DNA from: Corynebacterium glyciniphilum AJ 3170
GTDB lineage: Bacteria > Actinomycetota > Actinomycetes > Mycobacteriales > Mycobacteriaceae
DNA: 64,000 nt
Direction of reading: 5' to 3'
Assembly: GCF_007673095.1 (NCBI RefSeq)
Contig: NZ_VDYZ01000010.1
Coordinates: 1 to 64,000, forward strand
A model generated the notes under the pieces. That model had not been told where the DNA came from. It searched no databases and was given only the letters and a program-made list of their open reading frames with translations. How positions within the stretch are numbered: position 1 is the first letter of the stretch; each line of letters opens with the position of its first letter. The position numbers and the translations under genes are program-made. Of the stretch, positions 1 through 9,951 are shown one piece after another.

Positions 1-1
1 C

Positions 2-97
2 TGGCGTAAGGGCATCAAGACGTTGTACTACATCCGGCTGCGTCAGACGGCCATGGCGGGTACCGAGGTCGAAGGCTGCGTGAGCTGCATGCTCTGA
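2..97 (+). CDS. nrdE: Ribonucleoside-diphosphate reductase alpha subunit NrdE, 3' end only
   Basis: The first 31 codons readable in frame 2 end in a TGA at 95-97 and give a peptide beginning [15 protein letters not shown] and ending EGCVSCML. This is the typical C-terminus of the class Ib ribonucleotide reductase large subunit. Its last two cysteines (CVSC here) form the swinging redox pair that re-reduces the active site with NrdH or thioredoxin. The rest of the gene lies to the left of the window. The enzyme makes deoxyribonucleotides in the cytoplasm. The next gene starts 45 bases downstream on the same strand. The identification rests on the tail alone, but that tail is distinctive. Confidence 0.82.
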   Translation, partial: WRKGIKTLYYIRLRQTAMAGTEVEGCVSCML

Positions 98-142
98 AGC
101 ACGAACCTCATCACCGCGAGACAGACAAGAGAGAAGATACAC

Positions 143-1969
143 ATGAATATCACCGGTCCGAGAATCAATAACCCAGCAGTCCTCGACTTCATTCGCGAAT
201 GGGCGGGGATTACGGAGCCTGACCGCATTGAGGTCATAGACACCCATGACGACGCGCGTCTCATCGGTGAGGCCCTCGCTGCCGGAGAACTGCAGAGGGT
301 CGGCGACAACTGCTACTATTCGCGCTCCCACGTCAAGGACACGGCCCGTTCAGAAGAACGCACCATCGTCGCCACGTCCGATCCCGACGACCGCGGGGCC
401 TACAACAACTGGAGACTCGCCGATGACGTGAAGAGTGAGATCGTCACACGCATGGCCGGCCAGTCAAAAGGGAAGACCATGTACGTGGTCCCGTATCTGA
501 TGGCGGTACCCGGCAGCCCACTTGCGCGGTACGCGGTGGGTGTCGAACTGACGGATGACCGGACAGTTGTTCTCCAGATGTTGCGTATGGCACGGGTCGG
601 TATCGACTACGTCGCCGACGTGGCCGGATTCTTCGTGCGGGGAGTCCACGTGACAGGGGACCTCGATACGATGGGGCAGGGCACCGACGGGGACCGCCGA
701 ATGTTCGCCACCGTCGCCGATGAGCGCATGATCCTGCACTACGGCTCTGCATACGGTGGAAATGCCCTTCTGGGAAAAATCGCTCACGGGCTGAGACTGG
801 CTTCCTATGACGGAAGAAAGTCAGGGGAGTTCCTTGCCGAACAGTTCATGCTGATGGGGATCACGGACACTGAAACGGGGAGAACCTGGCATGTTGCCGG
901 AGGATTCCCGAGCGCCTCGGGGAAGACGAACCTCGCGATGACTCTTCCGCCGGACGCTCTCGGTGACCGGTACCGGGTGAGTTTCTACGGCGATGACATT
1001 GCCTGGATGTGGGCAGGTGAGGACGGGCGTCTCTACGCGATGAACCCGGAGAACGGAGTTTTCGGGGTTGCACGCGACACCAATCACCGAACCAATCCGG
1101 CCGCCATGGATGCCCTCGCACCCGGAAGCGGGACAATCTTCACTAATGTCGCATTCAACGATGATACCGGTGAAGTGTGGTGGGAAGGTCGGACGCCCGG
1201 GCCGCCTGACGACACCACCGGATGGAGAGACTGGACAGGCGTGCTGATCGACGACCGGGGTCCCAGCGACGAGAACAAACCGTGGGCACATCCGAACAGC
1301 CGTTTCACGAGTCGTCTGTCGAACGTCCCGACAGTCGCCGATGATGCTGACGATCCGGCCGGTGTCCCCGTCGACGTGATCATCTTCGGCGGACGCACCC
1401 GGGATCGTGAACCACTTGCCCGTGTGATCGGCGGCGTGGCCGACGGCGTCTACGACGGGTTCACCCTCGGCGCCGAAGCGACGTTCGCTGCAGAAGGTGT
1501 GGAGGGTCGACTCCGGTACGACCCGATGTCGATGAGACCGTTCATGTCGTACGGTGAAGGGGACTACCTGAAGCATTGGCTCGAGATCTTCGACAAGCTC
1601 TCTGATCCGCCGACGATCGCGCACGTGAACTGGTTCCAGCGCGACCCACAGGACGGGCACTACCTGTGGCCGGGGTTCCGGGAGAATCTCCGGGTCCTGC
1701 TGTGGATCCTGGAGTACAGGGAAGGAAACGTCCGCGGAACAGAGACGCCCGTAGGCACATTACCGGTCGCAGAGGAACTGGATCTCCGGGGACTGGAATC
1801 TGCAGATCTCGGCGTCGGTGACCTTGCACAGCTACTCAGTGTCGATGCAGTCCGGTGGGGCCAGGAGATGCAGGCTCGGACGGAACACATGAAGACTTTC
1901 GATCGCATCCCGAAACGGGTCGCCGAGGCTCACCAGAGGATGACGGACGCAGTTTCTGAGCTTCAGTAG
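143..1969 (+). CDS. pckG: Phosphoenolpyruvate carboxykinase (GTP)
   Basis: The 608-residue product has the normal length of GTP-dependent PEP carboxykinase, which converts oxaloacetate plus GTP to PEP, CO2 and GDP in gluconeogenesis. Visible family features in order are GDNCYYSRS near residue 54, the YGGNALLGK segment near 205, the P-loop FPSASGKTNLAM around 255-266, the Mn-binding kinase-2 motif DDIAWM near 283, AHPNSRF near 382, FGGRTRDREPLA near 418 and HVNWFQRD near 500. The family usually has FPSACGKTNLAM with a reactive cysteine; here that position is Ser259. The alignment to the family is full length but fairly divergent, so this could be a second PEPCK copy in the genome. A purine-rich stretch (agagaagata) precedes the ATG. 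It lies directly after nrdE. Confidence 0.93.
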   Translation: MNITGPRINNPAVLDFIREWAGITEPDRIEVIDTHDDARLIGEALAAGELQRVGDNCYYSRSHVKDTARSEERTIVATSDPDDRGAYNNWRLADDVKSEIVTRMAGQSKGKTMYVVPYLMAVPGSPLARYAVGVELTDDRTVVLQMLRMARVGIDYVADVAGFFVRGVHVTGDLDTMGQGTDGDRRMFATVADERMILHYGSAYGGNALLGKIAHGLRLASYDGRKSGEFLAEQFMLMGITDTETGRTWHVAGGFPSASGKTNLAMTLPPDALGDRYRVSFYGDDIAWMWAGEDGRLYAMNPENGVFGVARDTNHRTNPAAMDALAPGSGTIFTNVAFNDDTGEVWWEGRTPGPPDDTTGWRDWTGVLIDDRGPSDENKPWAHPNSRFTSRLSNVPTVADDADDPAGVPVDVIIFGGRTRDREPLARVIGGVADGVYDGFTLGAEATFAAEGVEGRLRYDPMSMRPFMSYGEGDYLKHWLEIFDKLSDPPTIAHVNWFQRDPQDGHYLWPGFRENLRVLLWILEYREGNVRGTETPVGTLPVAEELDLRGLESADLGVGDLAQLLSVDAVRWGQEMQARTEHMKTFDRIPKRVAEAHQRMTDAVSELQ

Positions 1970-2033
1970 GCCACCGTCTCGGTGTACGGCCCGCCGCTGT
2001 ACAGGCACTGCGGTTGCTTCACTGGCGGGCACC

Positions 2034-2068
2034 GGGGAGGATGATCATCTGGTCATCATCTCATCCCC
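2034..2068. terminator. Possible bidirectional terminator hairpin between convergent genes
   Basis: An imperfect inverted repeat (GGGGAGGATGA on the left, TCATCTCATCCCC on the right) lies between the 3' end of the PEP carboxykinase gene and the converging 3' end of the metal permease gene. There is no clear T-run, so this is only a candidate. Confidence 0.35.
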
Positions 2069-2101
2069 GCGCACGACCCCACTGTGACGGAGCGCCGACC
2101 C

Positions 2102-3007
2102 TCAGGCAGCGATAGTCGCGTTGGGTGTGTCGGATGTACTGGTGTCGCGTCCTGCCCGTTGCCGTACCGAACGGGATGCCCGTGAACCGGCCAGAACGAC
2201 GAGGAATACGATCCCGTAGAACACGGCCATGCCGGCGCTCGTCGGGGTGTCCAGTGTGTATGCGGTCCAGAATCCCGCGAGGGCTCCACTCACGGCGATG
2301 ACTGCAGTCAACGCCAGCATCATCGGGAGACGCGAACTCACCAGGTATGCGGTGGCGGGGGGAACGATCATCAGGGCCACCACGAGAATGGCCCCTGTGG
2401 CGTTGAATGCCGCAGTGACCGTCACCGAGACCAGGAACATGAACGTGGTGTTCAACAACCGGGTACGCATACCGAGGCTGGTGGCGAACTGAGGGTCGAA
2501 CGTCGTGACCTTCAGCCGGGTATAGAACACTGCCAGGAACGCGATGTTGACGGCCAGTACCACGAGCATCACGTAAAGGTACCGGGGGCCGATGGACGTA
2601 CCGTTGACCGTCAGATGCTCGAAAGCGGCCAGGTTGAGGTCCCCGACCAGCACGGCGTGAGTATCGAGATGCACGTTCGCGAAGTTCATCGTGACCATGA
2701 TCACGCCGACGCTGAACAGTGCGGGAAAGACGAGCCCCTGGGGGGAGTCCCCGGTGAGCAGTCCGGTCTGCGACAGCCACTCGCTGCCGAGGACCACAAT
2801 GAGCCCGGCCAGTGCCGCACCGATGATCAGCACGGGGGAATCCATGTCGTGGGTGAAGAAATACCCCACGACGATGCCGGGAAGTACGGCGTGCCCGATG
2901 CCGTCGACGAGCATGGAGTTCCTGCGAAGGACCACGAACACTCCGGGCAATGCGCAGGCGAGCGCTGTAACCACCGCCAGTAGTGCGGTGCCGACGACGA
3001 AAGTCAC
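2102..3007 (-). CDS. Manganese/zinc ABC transporter, membrane permease (second)
   Basis: This is a 301-residue, very hydrophobic protein of the ABC-3 (ZnuB/MntB) family with about eight or nine predicted membrane segments. The pattern LRRNSMLVDGIGHAVLPGI near residues 28-46 is typical of the family, and the C-terminal tail is polar. It would form the membrane channel of a manganese or zinc importer together with the other permease. Its start overlaps the stop of the upstream permease by four bases (3004-3007), so the two are translationally coupled. It is the last gene of the four-gene minus-strand operon. Whether two different permeases form a heterodimer or serve different conditions cannot be read from sequence. 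Confidence 0.88.
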   Translation of the reverse strand: MTFVVGTALLAVVTALACALPGVFVVLRRNSMLVDGIGHAVLPGIVVGYFFTHDMDSPVLIIGAALAGLIVVLGSEWLSQTGLLTGDSPQGLVFPALFSVGVIMVTMNFANVHLDTHAVLVGDLNLAAFEHLTVNGTSIGPRYLYVMLVVLAVNIAFLAVFYTRLKVTTFDPQFATSLGMRTRLLNTTFMFLVSVTVTAAFNATGAILVVALMIVPPATAYLVSSRLPMMLALTAVIAVSGALAGFWTAYTLDTPTSAGMAVFYGIVFLVVLAGSRASRSVRQRAGRDTSTSDTPNATIAA

Positions 3008-3948
3008 GGTGCCACCTCCAGTTCCCTCTTCAGGTCCCTACGCGCCCGGTACCGGGACACCATGTGGGTGACGATGCTGCGACGGGGTGACAACAGCAGG
3101 GACAGCACGAAAATACCGAACAGCGTCAACACGATCAGCGGACCGGTAGGGACCCCACCCAAAGCGATCGACAGGTAGGCGCCCAGGCCGCTTCCTGTTG
3201 CGCCGATCAGCGCCGAGAGCACGACCATACTGGGTAGCCGCCGGGTCCACTGTCGTGCGGCTGCCGGGGGCGTGACCACGAAGGCCACCATGAGCACCAG
3301 ACCCACCGCCTTCACACCGATGACCGTGGCGATCACGATCGTGGTGAACATGAGGGTGTCGATGACCCCGGCGCGGAAGCCGAGGACCGTCGAATGCTGC
3401 GGGTCGAATGTCCGCAGCGCGAACTCCTTCCAGAACACCGCGGTGAGAATGAGGGCCACGGCGCCCACGACGATGCTGGTGATCAAGTCAGCTCTGGTGA
3501 TGACCGAGGCATTACCGAACAGGTAGTCCTGGATACCGCCCTTACCGGGGTAGGTCCCGTCGGAGATGATGCGCATCAGGAGCATTCCCGCTCCGAAGAA
3601 GACGGTCAATGAGATCGCCATGGCGGTGTCGATGCGGATCTTGGTCGCGCGCGAGATGCCGTTGGCGAGCAGCACAGCTATCGTCCCGATGATCACGGCA
3701 CCGATGATCAGGGCGATCATGTTGCGGCCGTCCGTGCCGAGAATGACCACCGAGACGAGGAACGCCAGCAACGTCCCGGGAAGCGCAGCATGCGAGATGA
3801 CGTCACTGATCAGAGACTGTTTGCGCAGATACGCGAAGGATCCCAGCGCGCCGGCGACCAGACCGATCGCCATCGTGCCGAGGAAGACCATCCGGTAGGT
3901 GTGGTTCGAGAGGAAGTCCGCCGGACCTATGAGATTTTCCAGGCTCAT
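3004..3948 (-). CDS. Manganese/zinc ABC transporter, membrane permease (first)
   Basis: The 314-residue ABC-3 family permease has multiple hydrophobic segments and the motif LRKQSLISDVISHAALPGT near residues 41-59, the counterpart of the same region in its partner gene. The tail (RYRARRDLKREL) is basic and cytoplasmic. The start codon overlaps the ATPase stop by four bases (3945-3948). Within the operon order (binding protein, ATPase, permease, permease) it supplies half of the translocation pathway. Mn versus Zn is inferred from the divergent MntR-type regulator, not from this protein. Confidence 0.88.
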   Translation of the reverse strand: MSLENLIGPADFLSNHTYRMVFLGTMAIGLVAGALGSFAYLRKQSLISDVISHAALPGTLLAFLVSVVILGTDGRNMIALIIGAVIIGTIAVLLANGISRATKIRIDTAMAISLTVFFGAGMLLMRIISDGTYPGKGGIQDYLFGNASVITRADLITSIVVGAVALILTAVFWKEFALRTFDPQHSTVLGFRAGVIDTLMFTTIVIATVIGVKAVGLVLMVAFVVTPPAAARQWTRRLPSMVVLSALIGATGSGLGAYLSIALGGVPTGPLIVLTLFGIFVLSLLLSPRRSIVTHMVSRYRARRDLKRELEVAP

Positions 3949-4730
3949 GCAGTGAACCCCAGGAATGCGTCGCTGTCCGGGCCGTCGCCGGTGACCTCGT
4001 AGGCCGTCCGGATGTTCTCGACCGTATATGCCTCGTCCACCGGGCCGGTGGCGACGATACGACGGTTCAGGAGCGTGACGTGGTCGCAGTAGTCCTTGAC
4101 GGTGGCCAGGTCGTGGTGCACGATCACCACTGTCTTGCCCTGCTCGCGGAGTGTGTGCAGGACGTTGACGATGGCCTGCTGGCTCTTCGCGTCAATTCCC
4201 TGGAACGGCTCATCCATGAAATACAGGTCCGGTTCCTGGACCAGGGCACGTGCGAGGAAAACCCGCTGTCGCTGCCCTCCGGAGAGCTCGCCGATCTGGC
4301 GGCCGGCCAGATGGGGTATACCCGTCTGCTCCAGAGCCGCATCCGCGCGTGACCGTTCGTCCCGTCCGGGGCGCCGTAGCCAGCCGAGTTGGCCGTAGGT
4401 CCCCATCGTGACGACATCCCGCACGGTGGTCGGAAAATCCCAGTCCACGCTGGCCGACTGGGGCATGTAGCCGACACTCTGACGCACTCGGGCCAGTGGA
4501 CGGCCGAAGAACCTGCTGGTACCGGTGAGAGGTTTCACCAGGCCGAGCATCGCCTTGATGAGTGTTGACTTCCCGGCACCGTTCGGTCCGACGATCCCCA
4601 TCACCACGCCGGTGGGGACACTCAGGTTGATCTGCCGCAGAACGGGTTCGGCGCGGTAGGCGACACTGAGGTTGTCGGCCTGGCAGGCCGGGACGCGAGT
4701 TGTGGTGGTCATTGTGGTGGTCATCGACAC
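3945..4730 (-). CDS. Manganese/zinc ABC transporter, ATP-binding subunit
   Basis: The 261-residue ABC ATPase of the ZnuC/MntB type shows Walker A GPNGAGKST near residues 49-57, the signature LSGGQRQR near 148, Walker B LYFMDEPFQGID near 170, and the switch histidine in VIVHHDL. It powers the metal importer from the cytoplasmic face. The gene starts six bases after the binding-protein stop. The N-terminus is unusually threonine-rich (MSMTTTMTTTT); an in-frame ATG seven codons in (MTTTTRV) is an alternative start. Confidence 0.93.
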   Translation of the reverse strand: MSMTTTMTTTTRVPACQADNLSVAYRAEPVLRQINLSVPTGVVMGIVGPNGAGKSTLIKAMLGLVKPLTGTSRFFGRPLARVRQSVGYMPQSASVDWDFPTTVRDVVTMGTYGQLGWLRRPGRDERSRADAALEQTGIPHLAGRQIGELSGGQRQRVFLARALVQEPDLYFMDEPFQGIDAKSQQAIVNVLHTLREQGKTVVIVHHDLATVKDYCDHVTLLNRRIVATGPVDEAYTVENIRTAYEVTGDGPDSDAFLGFTA

Positions 4731-4736
4731 AACCTC

Positions 4737-5684
4737 CTATTCGGCGGAACTTCCGAGGGCGTCAGAGACAGCGCGGGCGTTGTGCAGGAACACCTCGAGG
4801 TAGGTGTCCACGTCTTCGTCGGCGCCCAGCGAGTCCGCGTAGAGTTCCTCATCCGACACCGCGACATTCCAGCCTCGTGCGTTCACCGCCTCACGCAGGC
4901 TGGTGATCGCCTGCGGGTTGGCCTGGTTGTCCTGGAAGATGGTGGGTACTTCGTTGTCGGCGATGAGGTCAGCCAGTCCGCTGATCTCCTCGGGGCTCAG
5001 TGCAGCCTCGGTGGAGACGTAGTCGGTGGCGTGGACCTCGAGATCGTAGGTGTCGCCGAAGTAGTTGAATGCGTCGTGGCCGGTGATCAGCATCCTGGGG
5101 TCCGGGATATCGGCGAGAAGATCTTCGGCTTCGGCGTCGGCATCCTCGATCTCCTGCTGGTACTCCTCGGCGTTCGCGGTGTACTCGTCGGCGTTGTCCG
5201 GGTCGATGTCGCCGAGATGATCCGCGACGTAGCCGACGACCAGGGACCACGCCTCCGGGCTGTTCCAGACGTGCGGGTCATGCAGCGGGTTGCCCTCGTC
5301 GTCGGTCTCCGGCCAGTCCAGCAGCAGATCCTCCGGTAGCTGGTCACCGACGGCAAGCTGGGTGTCACCGAGGCTTTCGAGCTGGTCGATCATCTGTGCC
5401 TCGAGATGCAGTCCGTTCCACAGGACCGCATCGGAGTTCTGGATCGTCTCGATGTCCTGGGTGGACGGCTGGTAGGTGTGCGGGTCACCCCCGGGGCCGA
5501 CCATGGTGGTGACCTCGGCGTCAGGTGCGATGTTGGCCACGGCGTCGGCGAGGTAGCCGGTGGTGGCGTAGACCGTGAGTCCGTCACCGCCGGGGCCGTC
5601 GGATGCCGATGAGCATCCGGCGAGTGTGAGACCTGCGGCGGTCGCGAGGCCGGTTACGGCAACTGTTCTCCGTGAAAAGTGCAT
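4737..5684 (-). CDS. Metal-binding lipoprotein of the manganese/zinc ABC transporter
   Basis: The 315-residue cluster A-I solute-binding protein begins MHFSRRTVAV and carries a lipobox (LTLAGC) after a hydrophobic signal, so it is a lipoprotein. Likely metal ligands are the histidines in GGDPHTYQP and DPHVW, plus acidic residues nearer the C-terminus. The many Asp/Glu in the middle fit an exported actinobacterial binding protein. I start at 5684 rather than at the in-frame ATG at 5738, because AAGAGGA lies just upstream of 5684 and the extra 18 residues would spoil the signal peptide. The longer version would also run into the promoter. It is the first gene of the operon and is divergent from mntR. 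Confidence 0.9.
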   Translation of the reverse strand: MHFSRRTVAVTGLATAAGLTLAGCSSASDGPGGDGLTVYATTGYLADAVANIAPDAEVTTMVGPGGDPHTYQPSTQDIETIQNSDAVLWNGLHLEAQMIDQLESLGDTQLAVGDQLPEDLLLDWPETDDEGNPLHDPHVWNSPEAWSLVVGYVADHLGDIDPDNADEYTANAEEYQQEIEDADAEAEDLLADIPDPRMLITGHDAFNYFGDTYDLEVHATDYVSTEAALSPEEISGLADLIADNEVPTIFQDNQANPQAITSLREAVNARGWNVAVSDEELYADSLGADEDVDTYLEVFLHNARAVSDALGSSAE

Positions 5685-5726
5685 GTCATCCTCTTTATCG
5701 TCGTGTGGAACACCAAAGTTCGTCCA

Positions 5727-5758
5727 ATTGTACTTCACTCATTCAGCGAATGAACAAG
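5727..5758 (-). promoter_or_regulatory. Promoter with probable MntR operator for the metal ABC operon
   Basis: On the minus strand a TACAAT -10 box (5727-5732) is preceded by the perfect inverted repeat TCATTC-GCT-GAATGA (5739-5753), with TTGTTC just beyond as a weak -35. The repeat therefore sits between the promoter elements, where a bound repressor would block transcription. It partly resembles the TGTTCA...TGAACA operator known for corynebacterial MntR. Assignment to MntR is an inference from position and similarity. Confidence 0.6.
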
Positions 5759-5840
5759 TGGTGCCGTCCGCGAACTGACAGGGAGGCTCGTCGCGCGCTT
5801 CATCGAGGGGGCCGAAGGCGGGTGGGGTAAGCTGTCGGGC

Positions 5841-6512
5841 ATGCATGTCACCGATCTGCCGGACCGGTCGCAGGACTACCTCAAGAAGATCTACGATCTC
5901 CAGGAGTGGGACCGCAGCGGCGCGTCCCTCTCCGTCCTCGCCGATGAGCTGGGGCAGCGCCGCTCCACCGCGTCGGAGGCGGTGAAAAGGCTCGTCACCG
6001 AGGGCCTCGTCGTCCACGCGCCCTACGGGGACATCACCCTCAGCGAGGACGGCCGGCGGCTGGCACTGCAGATGGTCCGCCGCCACCGGCTCATCGAGAC
6101 CTACCTGCTGCGCGAACTCGACTACGGCGTCGACGAGGTCCACGACGAAGCCGAAGTCCTCGAACACGCCGTGTCCGACACCTTCATCGCCCGCATCGAC
6201 GCGGCGATGGGCCACCCCGTCCGCGACCCCCACGGCGACCCGATCCCCGACGGAGACGGGAAGATCGCCGTCCCGGACACCGAGCCGCTCTCGGAGGCGA
6301 CGGTGGGCCAGCGGCTCCTCGTCGACCGGATCAGCGACCGCGACGGTGCGCTGCTGCGCTACCTACAGGACAACGGCATCGCGCCGGGAGTCCACCTCGT
6401 CGTCGGTGAACGTCCCTATCCGGACATGGCTGTGGTCACGGTGGAGGGGCGTGACGTCCAGCTCTCCGTCGCGTCACTGTCGGCGATCCTCTGCCTCGTG
6501 GAGGACCGGTGA
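5841..6512 (+). CDS. mntR: Metal-dependent transcriptional regulator, DtxR/MntR family
   Basis: The 223-residue product has the three-domain layout of DtxR/MntR proteins. There is an N-terminal winged helix (YLKKIYDLQEW, then the recognition region RRSTASEAVKRL), a dimerisation and metal-binding helix set with RRHRLIETYL and HDEAEVLEHAVSD, and a C-terminal FeoA/SH3-like domain from about residue 150. It should sense Mn2+ and repress the divergent importer genes. The ATG is preceded by TAAGCT seven bases upstream, so the transcript is probably leaderless. Its stop overlaps the start of the lytic transglycosylase gene by four bases, which couples a metal regulator to the cell-wall and enolase run. 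An iron-type specificity cannot be excluded from sequence. Confidence 0.87.
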   Translation: MHVTDLPDRSQDYLKKIYDLQEWDRSGASLSVLADELGQRRSTASEAVKRLVTEGLVVHAPYGDITLSEDGRRLALQMVRRHRLIETYLLRELDYGVDEVHDEAEVLEHAVSDTFIARIDAAMGHPVRDPHGDPIPDGDGKIAVPDTEPLSEATVGQRLLVDRISDRDGALLRYLQDNGIAPGVHLVVGERPYPDMAVVTVEGRDVQLSVASLSAILCLVEDR

Positions 6513-7201
6513 CGGCAGGCACCCGTCCGAGTGGCCGTGCCGGGTGCGGTGGATTCCTCGGCCTGATCGCCACCGTCCTGCTCGTCGTCATCGTCGTCGG
6601 GGTGTTCCTCGTCGACGAGCAGGAACCGGAGGAAGAGCGCGTCCCGGTGCCGGAGGACGTGCCCCCGGCACGCGCCTCGACCGTGCACGACCTTGCCGCG
6701 ACCGCCGAGTCACTCTCGATGCCGGAGGACCATCTCGCCGGTTACATCGATGGCGCCCAGACCGTCGCGTCGGAGTTCCCGTCCTGCAACATCGCGTGGA
6801 ACACGCTGGCGGGTATCGGCTTCATCGAGTCGCACCACGGCACCTACGGCGCGGGGGAGGACGGCGGCCGCATCATCGGTCCGCGGTTGGACGGCTCAGG
6901 TGAGTTCATGGAGATCCCGGACACCGACAACGGCGAACTCGACGGTGACCCCGAGTACGACCGCGCCGTCGGGCCGATGCAGTTCCTCCCCGAATCCTGG
7001 GGGATCTACGGGGCCGGGGGAGACCCGCACGACATCGGGGACGCGGCCGCCGCCGCCGGACGCCTGCTCTGCGGGCACGACCGGGACCTGGACACCGCCG
7101 ACGGATGGAGCCGGGCACTGTTCAGTTACAACCGATCCGAGGAATACATGATCTCGGTGCGCGACGCCGCGGCGAACTACGCACTGGGTCAGGCCGCCTG
7201 A
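6509..7201 (+). CDS. Membrane-anchored lytic transglycosylase (LpqU-like)
   Basis: The 230-residue protein has one N-terminal membrane segment (about residues 14-34), a Pro/Glu-rich linker and a C-terminal transglycosylase domain. The domain carries IGFIESHHGTYG with the likely catalytic glutamate, AVGPMQFLPESW, and the late FSYNRSEEYM region. It would cleave peptidoglycan glycan strands outside the membrane. Its place directly before eno matches LpqU (Rv1022) in M. tuberculosis, but here the N-terminus looks like a membrane anchor, not a lipobox. GTG at 6509 overlaps the mntR stop. The single cysteines at PSCNIAWN and RLLCGHD could pair. Confidence 0.82.
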   Translation: MTAGTRPSGRAGCGGFLGLIATVLLVVIVVGVFLVDEQEPEEERVPVPEDVPPARASTVHDLAATAESLSMPEDHLAGYIDGAQTVASEFPSCNIAWNTLAGIGFIESHHGTYGAGEDGGRIIGPRLDGSGEFMEIPDTDNGELDGDPEYDRAVGPMQFLPESWGIYGAGGDPHDIGDAAAAAGRLLCGHDRDLDTADGWSRALFSYNRSEEYMISVRDAAANYALGQAA

Positions 7202-7231
7202 CCGGCTGGCTGACGGACGCGGTGCCGATAG

Positions 7232-8572
<1,341 letters not shown>

Positions 8573-8602
8573 TCCCGGGGCAACGGGCTAGAATCGGTCC
8601 CC

Positions 8603-9337
8603 ATGGGTACACGTGACCGGAGGGACCGGGAAGACACGAGACCGTCGGACGAGCGCGACAGCGCCCGGGCCGACGGTCCTGGTCTGCCACGACCACGGTC
8701 GGTGGAGAAGCGGGACCGGCGTCAGCGCGAGGTGCGTCAGGCGCCGCGCAAGCTGGCACGTTCCTTCGTTGAACTCCCGAAGAAGATGAACCCGCTGGTC
8801 ACCGTCGCGGTGATCCTGGTGGTGGCGTTCGTGGCACTGTCCGTGGCGACGCCGCTGCGCAACTACTTCCAGCAGCGTGCCGAGATCGCCGAGGTGAACG
8901 CCACCATCGAACGGCAGCTGGCGGAACGCGACGACCTCAACGCCGAACTCGACCGGTACAACAGCGAGGCCTACGTCCGGGAACAGGCCCGGACGCGCCT
9001 CGGGGTCGTGGAGCCGGGGGAATCCGCCTTCCGGCTGATGGACCCGCGTATCGACACCAGTTCGCCGACGGACCCCGGCGTGGAACACGATGATTCGGAA
9101 CCCGACCCCTGGTACACCCAACTGTGGGGTTCCGTCGCCACCCCCGACGACGAGGACGGCGAGGCGGGGGAGGCCGGTGGAGACGGCGGGTCGGGGCAGG
9201 ACGACGGTCGCGACGGTGAATCCGGTAACCTCCCGATTGACCCGGACCAGCCGGAGGCACCCGCCCAGGAGGGCGACCCGGACCTGCAGCGCGAACTGCA
9301 GGAACAGCAGCAGCAACAACAGCAGGGAGCACAGTAG
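8603..9337 (+). CDS. Septum formation initiator family protein (DivIC/FtsB-like)
   Basis: The 244-residue bitopic protein has a basic cytoplasmic N-terminus (about 1-60), one membrane segment (about 63-84), then an extracytoplasmic coiled coil (QQRAEIAEVNATIERQLAER) and the family motif YVREQARTRLGVVEPGE near residues 121-137. It should belong to the divisome, linking FtsL/FtsQ-type partners at the septum. The C-terminal 90 residues are acidic, Gly-rich and end in a run of glutamines, so they are probably disordered. TAGAAT lies eight bases before the ATG, so the mRNA may be leaderless. The stop overlaps the next start by one base. Confidence 0.86.
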   Translation: MGTRDRRDREDTRPSDERDSARADGPGLPRPRSVEKRDRRQREVRQAPRKLARSFVELPKKMNPLVTVAVILVVAFVALSVATPLRNYFQQRAEIAEVNATIERQLAERDDLNAELDRYNSEAYVREQARTRLGVVEPGESAFRLMDPRIDTSSPTDPGVEHDDSEPDPWYTQLWGSVATPDDEDGEAGEAGGDGGSGQDDGRDGESGNLPIDPDQPEAPAQEGDPDLQRELQEQQQQQQQGAQ

Positions 9338-9951
9338 TGACCGACGGCACTGAGAGCACCGGCAGCACCGTGAGCGATGCCGACTACGAGACCATGTCCC
9401 GCCAGCTCGGACGCAAGATCCGTGGTGCGATCGAGGTCTCCTACCGCACCCCGGACGGGGCGCCGGCCGTGGTCAAGACCGCCCCACGTCTGCCGGACGG
9501 CACGCCGTTCCCCACGCTGTACTACCTGACCGATCCGCGGCTGACCGCCGAGGCGTCCCGCCTGGAGGTGGCCGGGGTGATGCGCACGATGCAGGCCCGC
9601 CTGCGGGAGGACGCTGAGCTGGCCGCCGACTACCAGGCCGCACACGAGCACTACCTGGCGGAACGCAACGCCATCGAGTCGCTGGGCACGGACTTCTCCG
9701 GCGGCGGCATGCCGGACCGGGTGAAGTGCCTGCATGTGCTCATCGCCTACGCGCTGGCCGAGGGACCCTCACGCGTCCGTCTGGGTACCGAGGCGGTGGC
9801 GCTGGCGGCGGCACACACCCCGAAGCTGTCCGGCACCGCCATCCCCGCCGACTGGCCCACCCCGGAGGACCTCGGGACGTCCATCGAGGCGGCGTTCGAC
9901 GAGCACGTCGACGAAATGACCTATGACCGTTCTGACGAGGAGGACCAGTGA
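9337..9951 (+). CDS. DUF501 domain protein
   Basis: The 204-residue cytoplasmic protein matches the DUF501 family found between divIC-like and ppx genes across actinobacteria (Rv1025 position). Recognisable pieces are FPTLYYLTDPRLTAEASRLE, ADYQAAHEHYLAERNAIE, GGGMPDRVKCLHVLIAYALAE and the late GTSIEAAFDEH. The conserved cysteine and histidine in KCLHVLIAY could be functional. The biochemical role of the family is not known. GTG start at 9337; its stop overlaps the ppx start by four bases, so the three genes form one coupled unit. Confidence 0.87.
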   Translation: MTDGTESTGSTVSDADYETMSRQLGRKIRGAIEVSYRTPDGAPAVVKTAPRLPDGTPFPTLYYLTDPRLTAEASRLEVAGVMRTMQARLREDAELAADYQAAHEHYLAERNAIESLGTDFSGGGMPDRVKCLHVLIAYALAEGPSRVRLGTEAVALAAAHTPKLSGTAIPADWPTPEDLGTSIEAAFDEHVDEMTYDRSDEEDQ

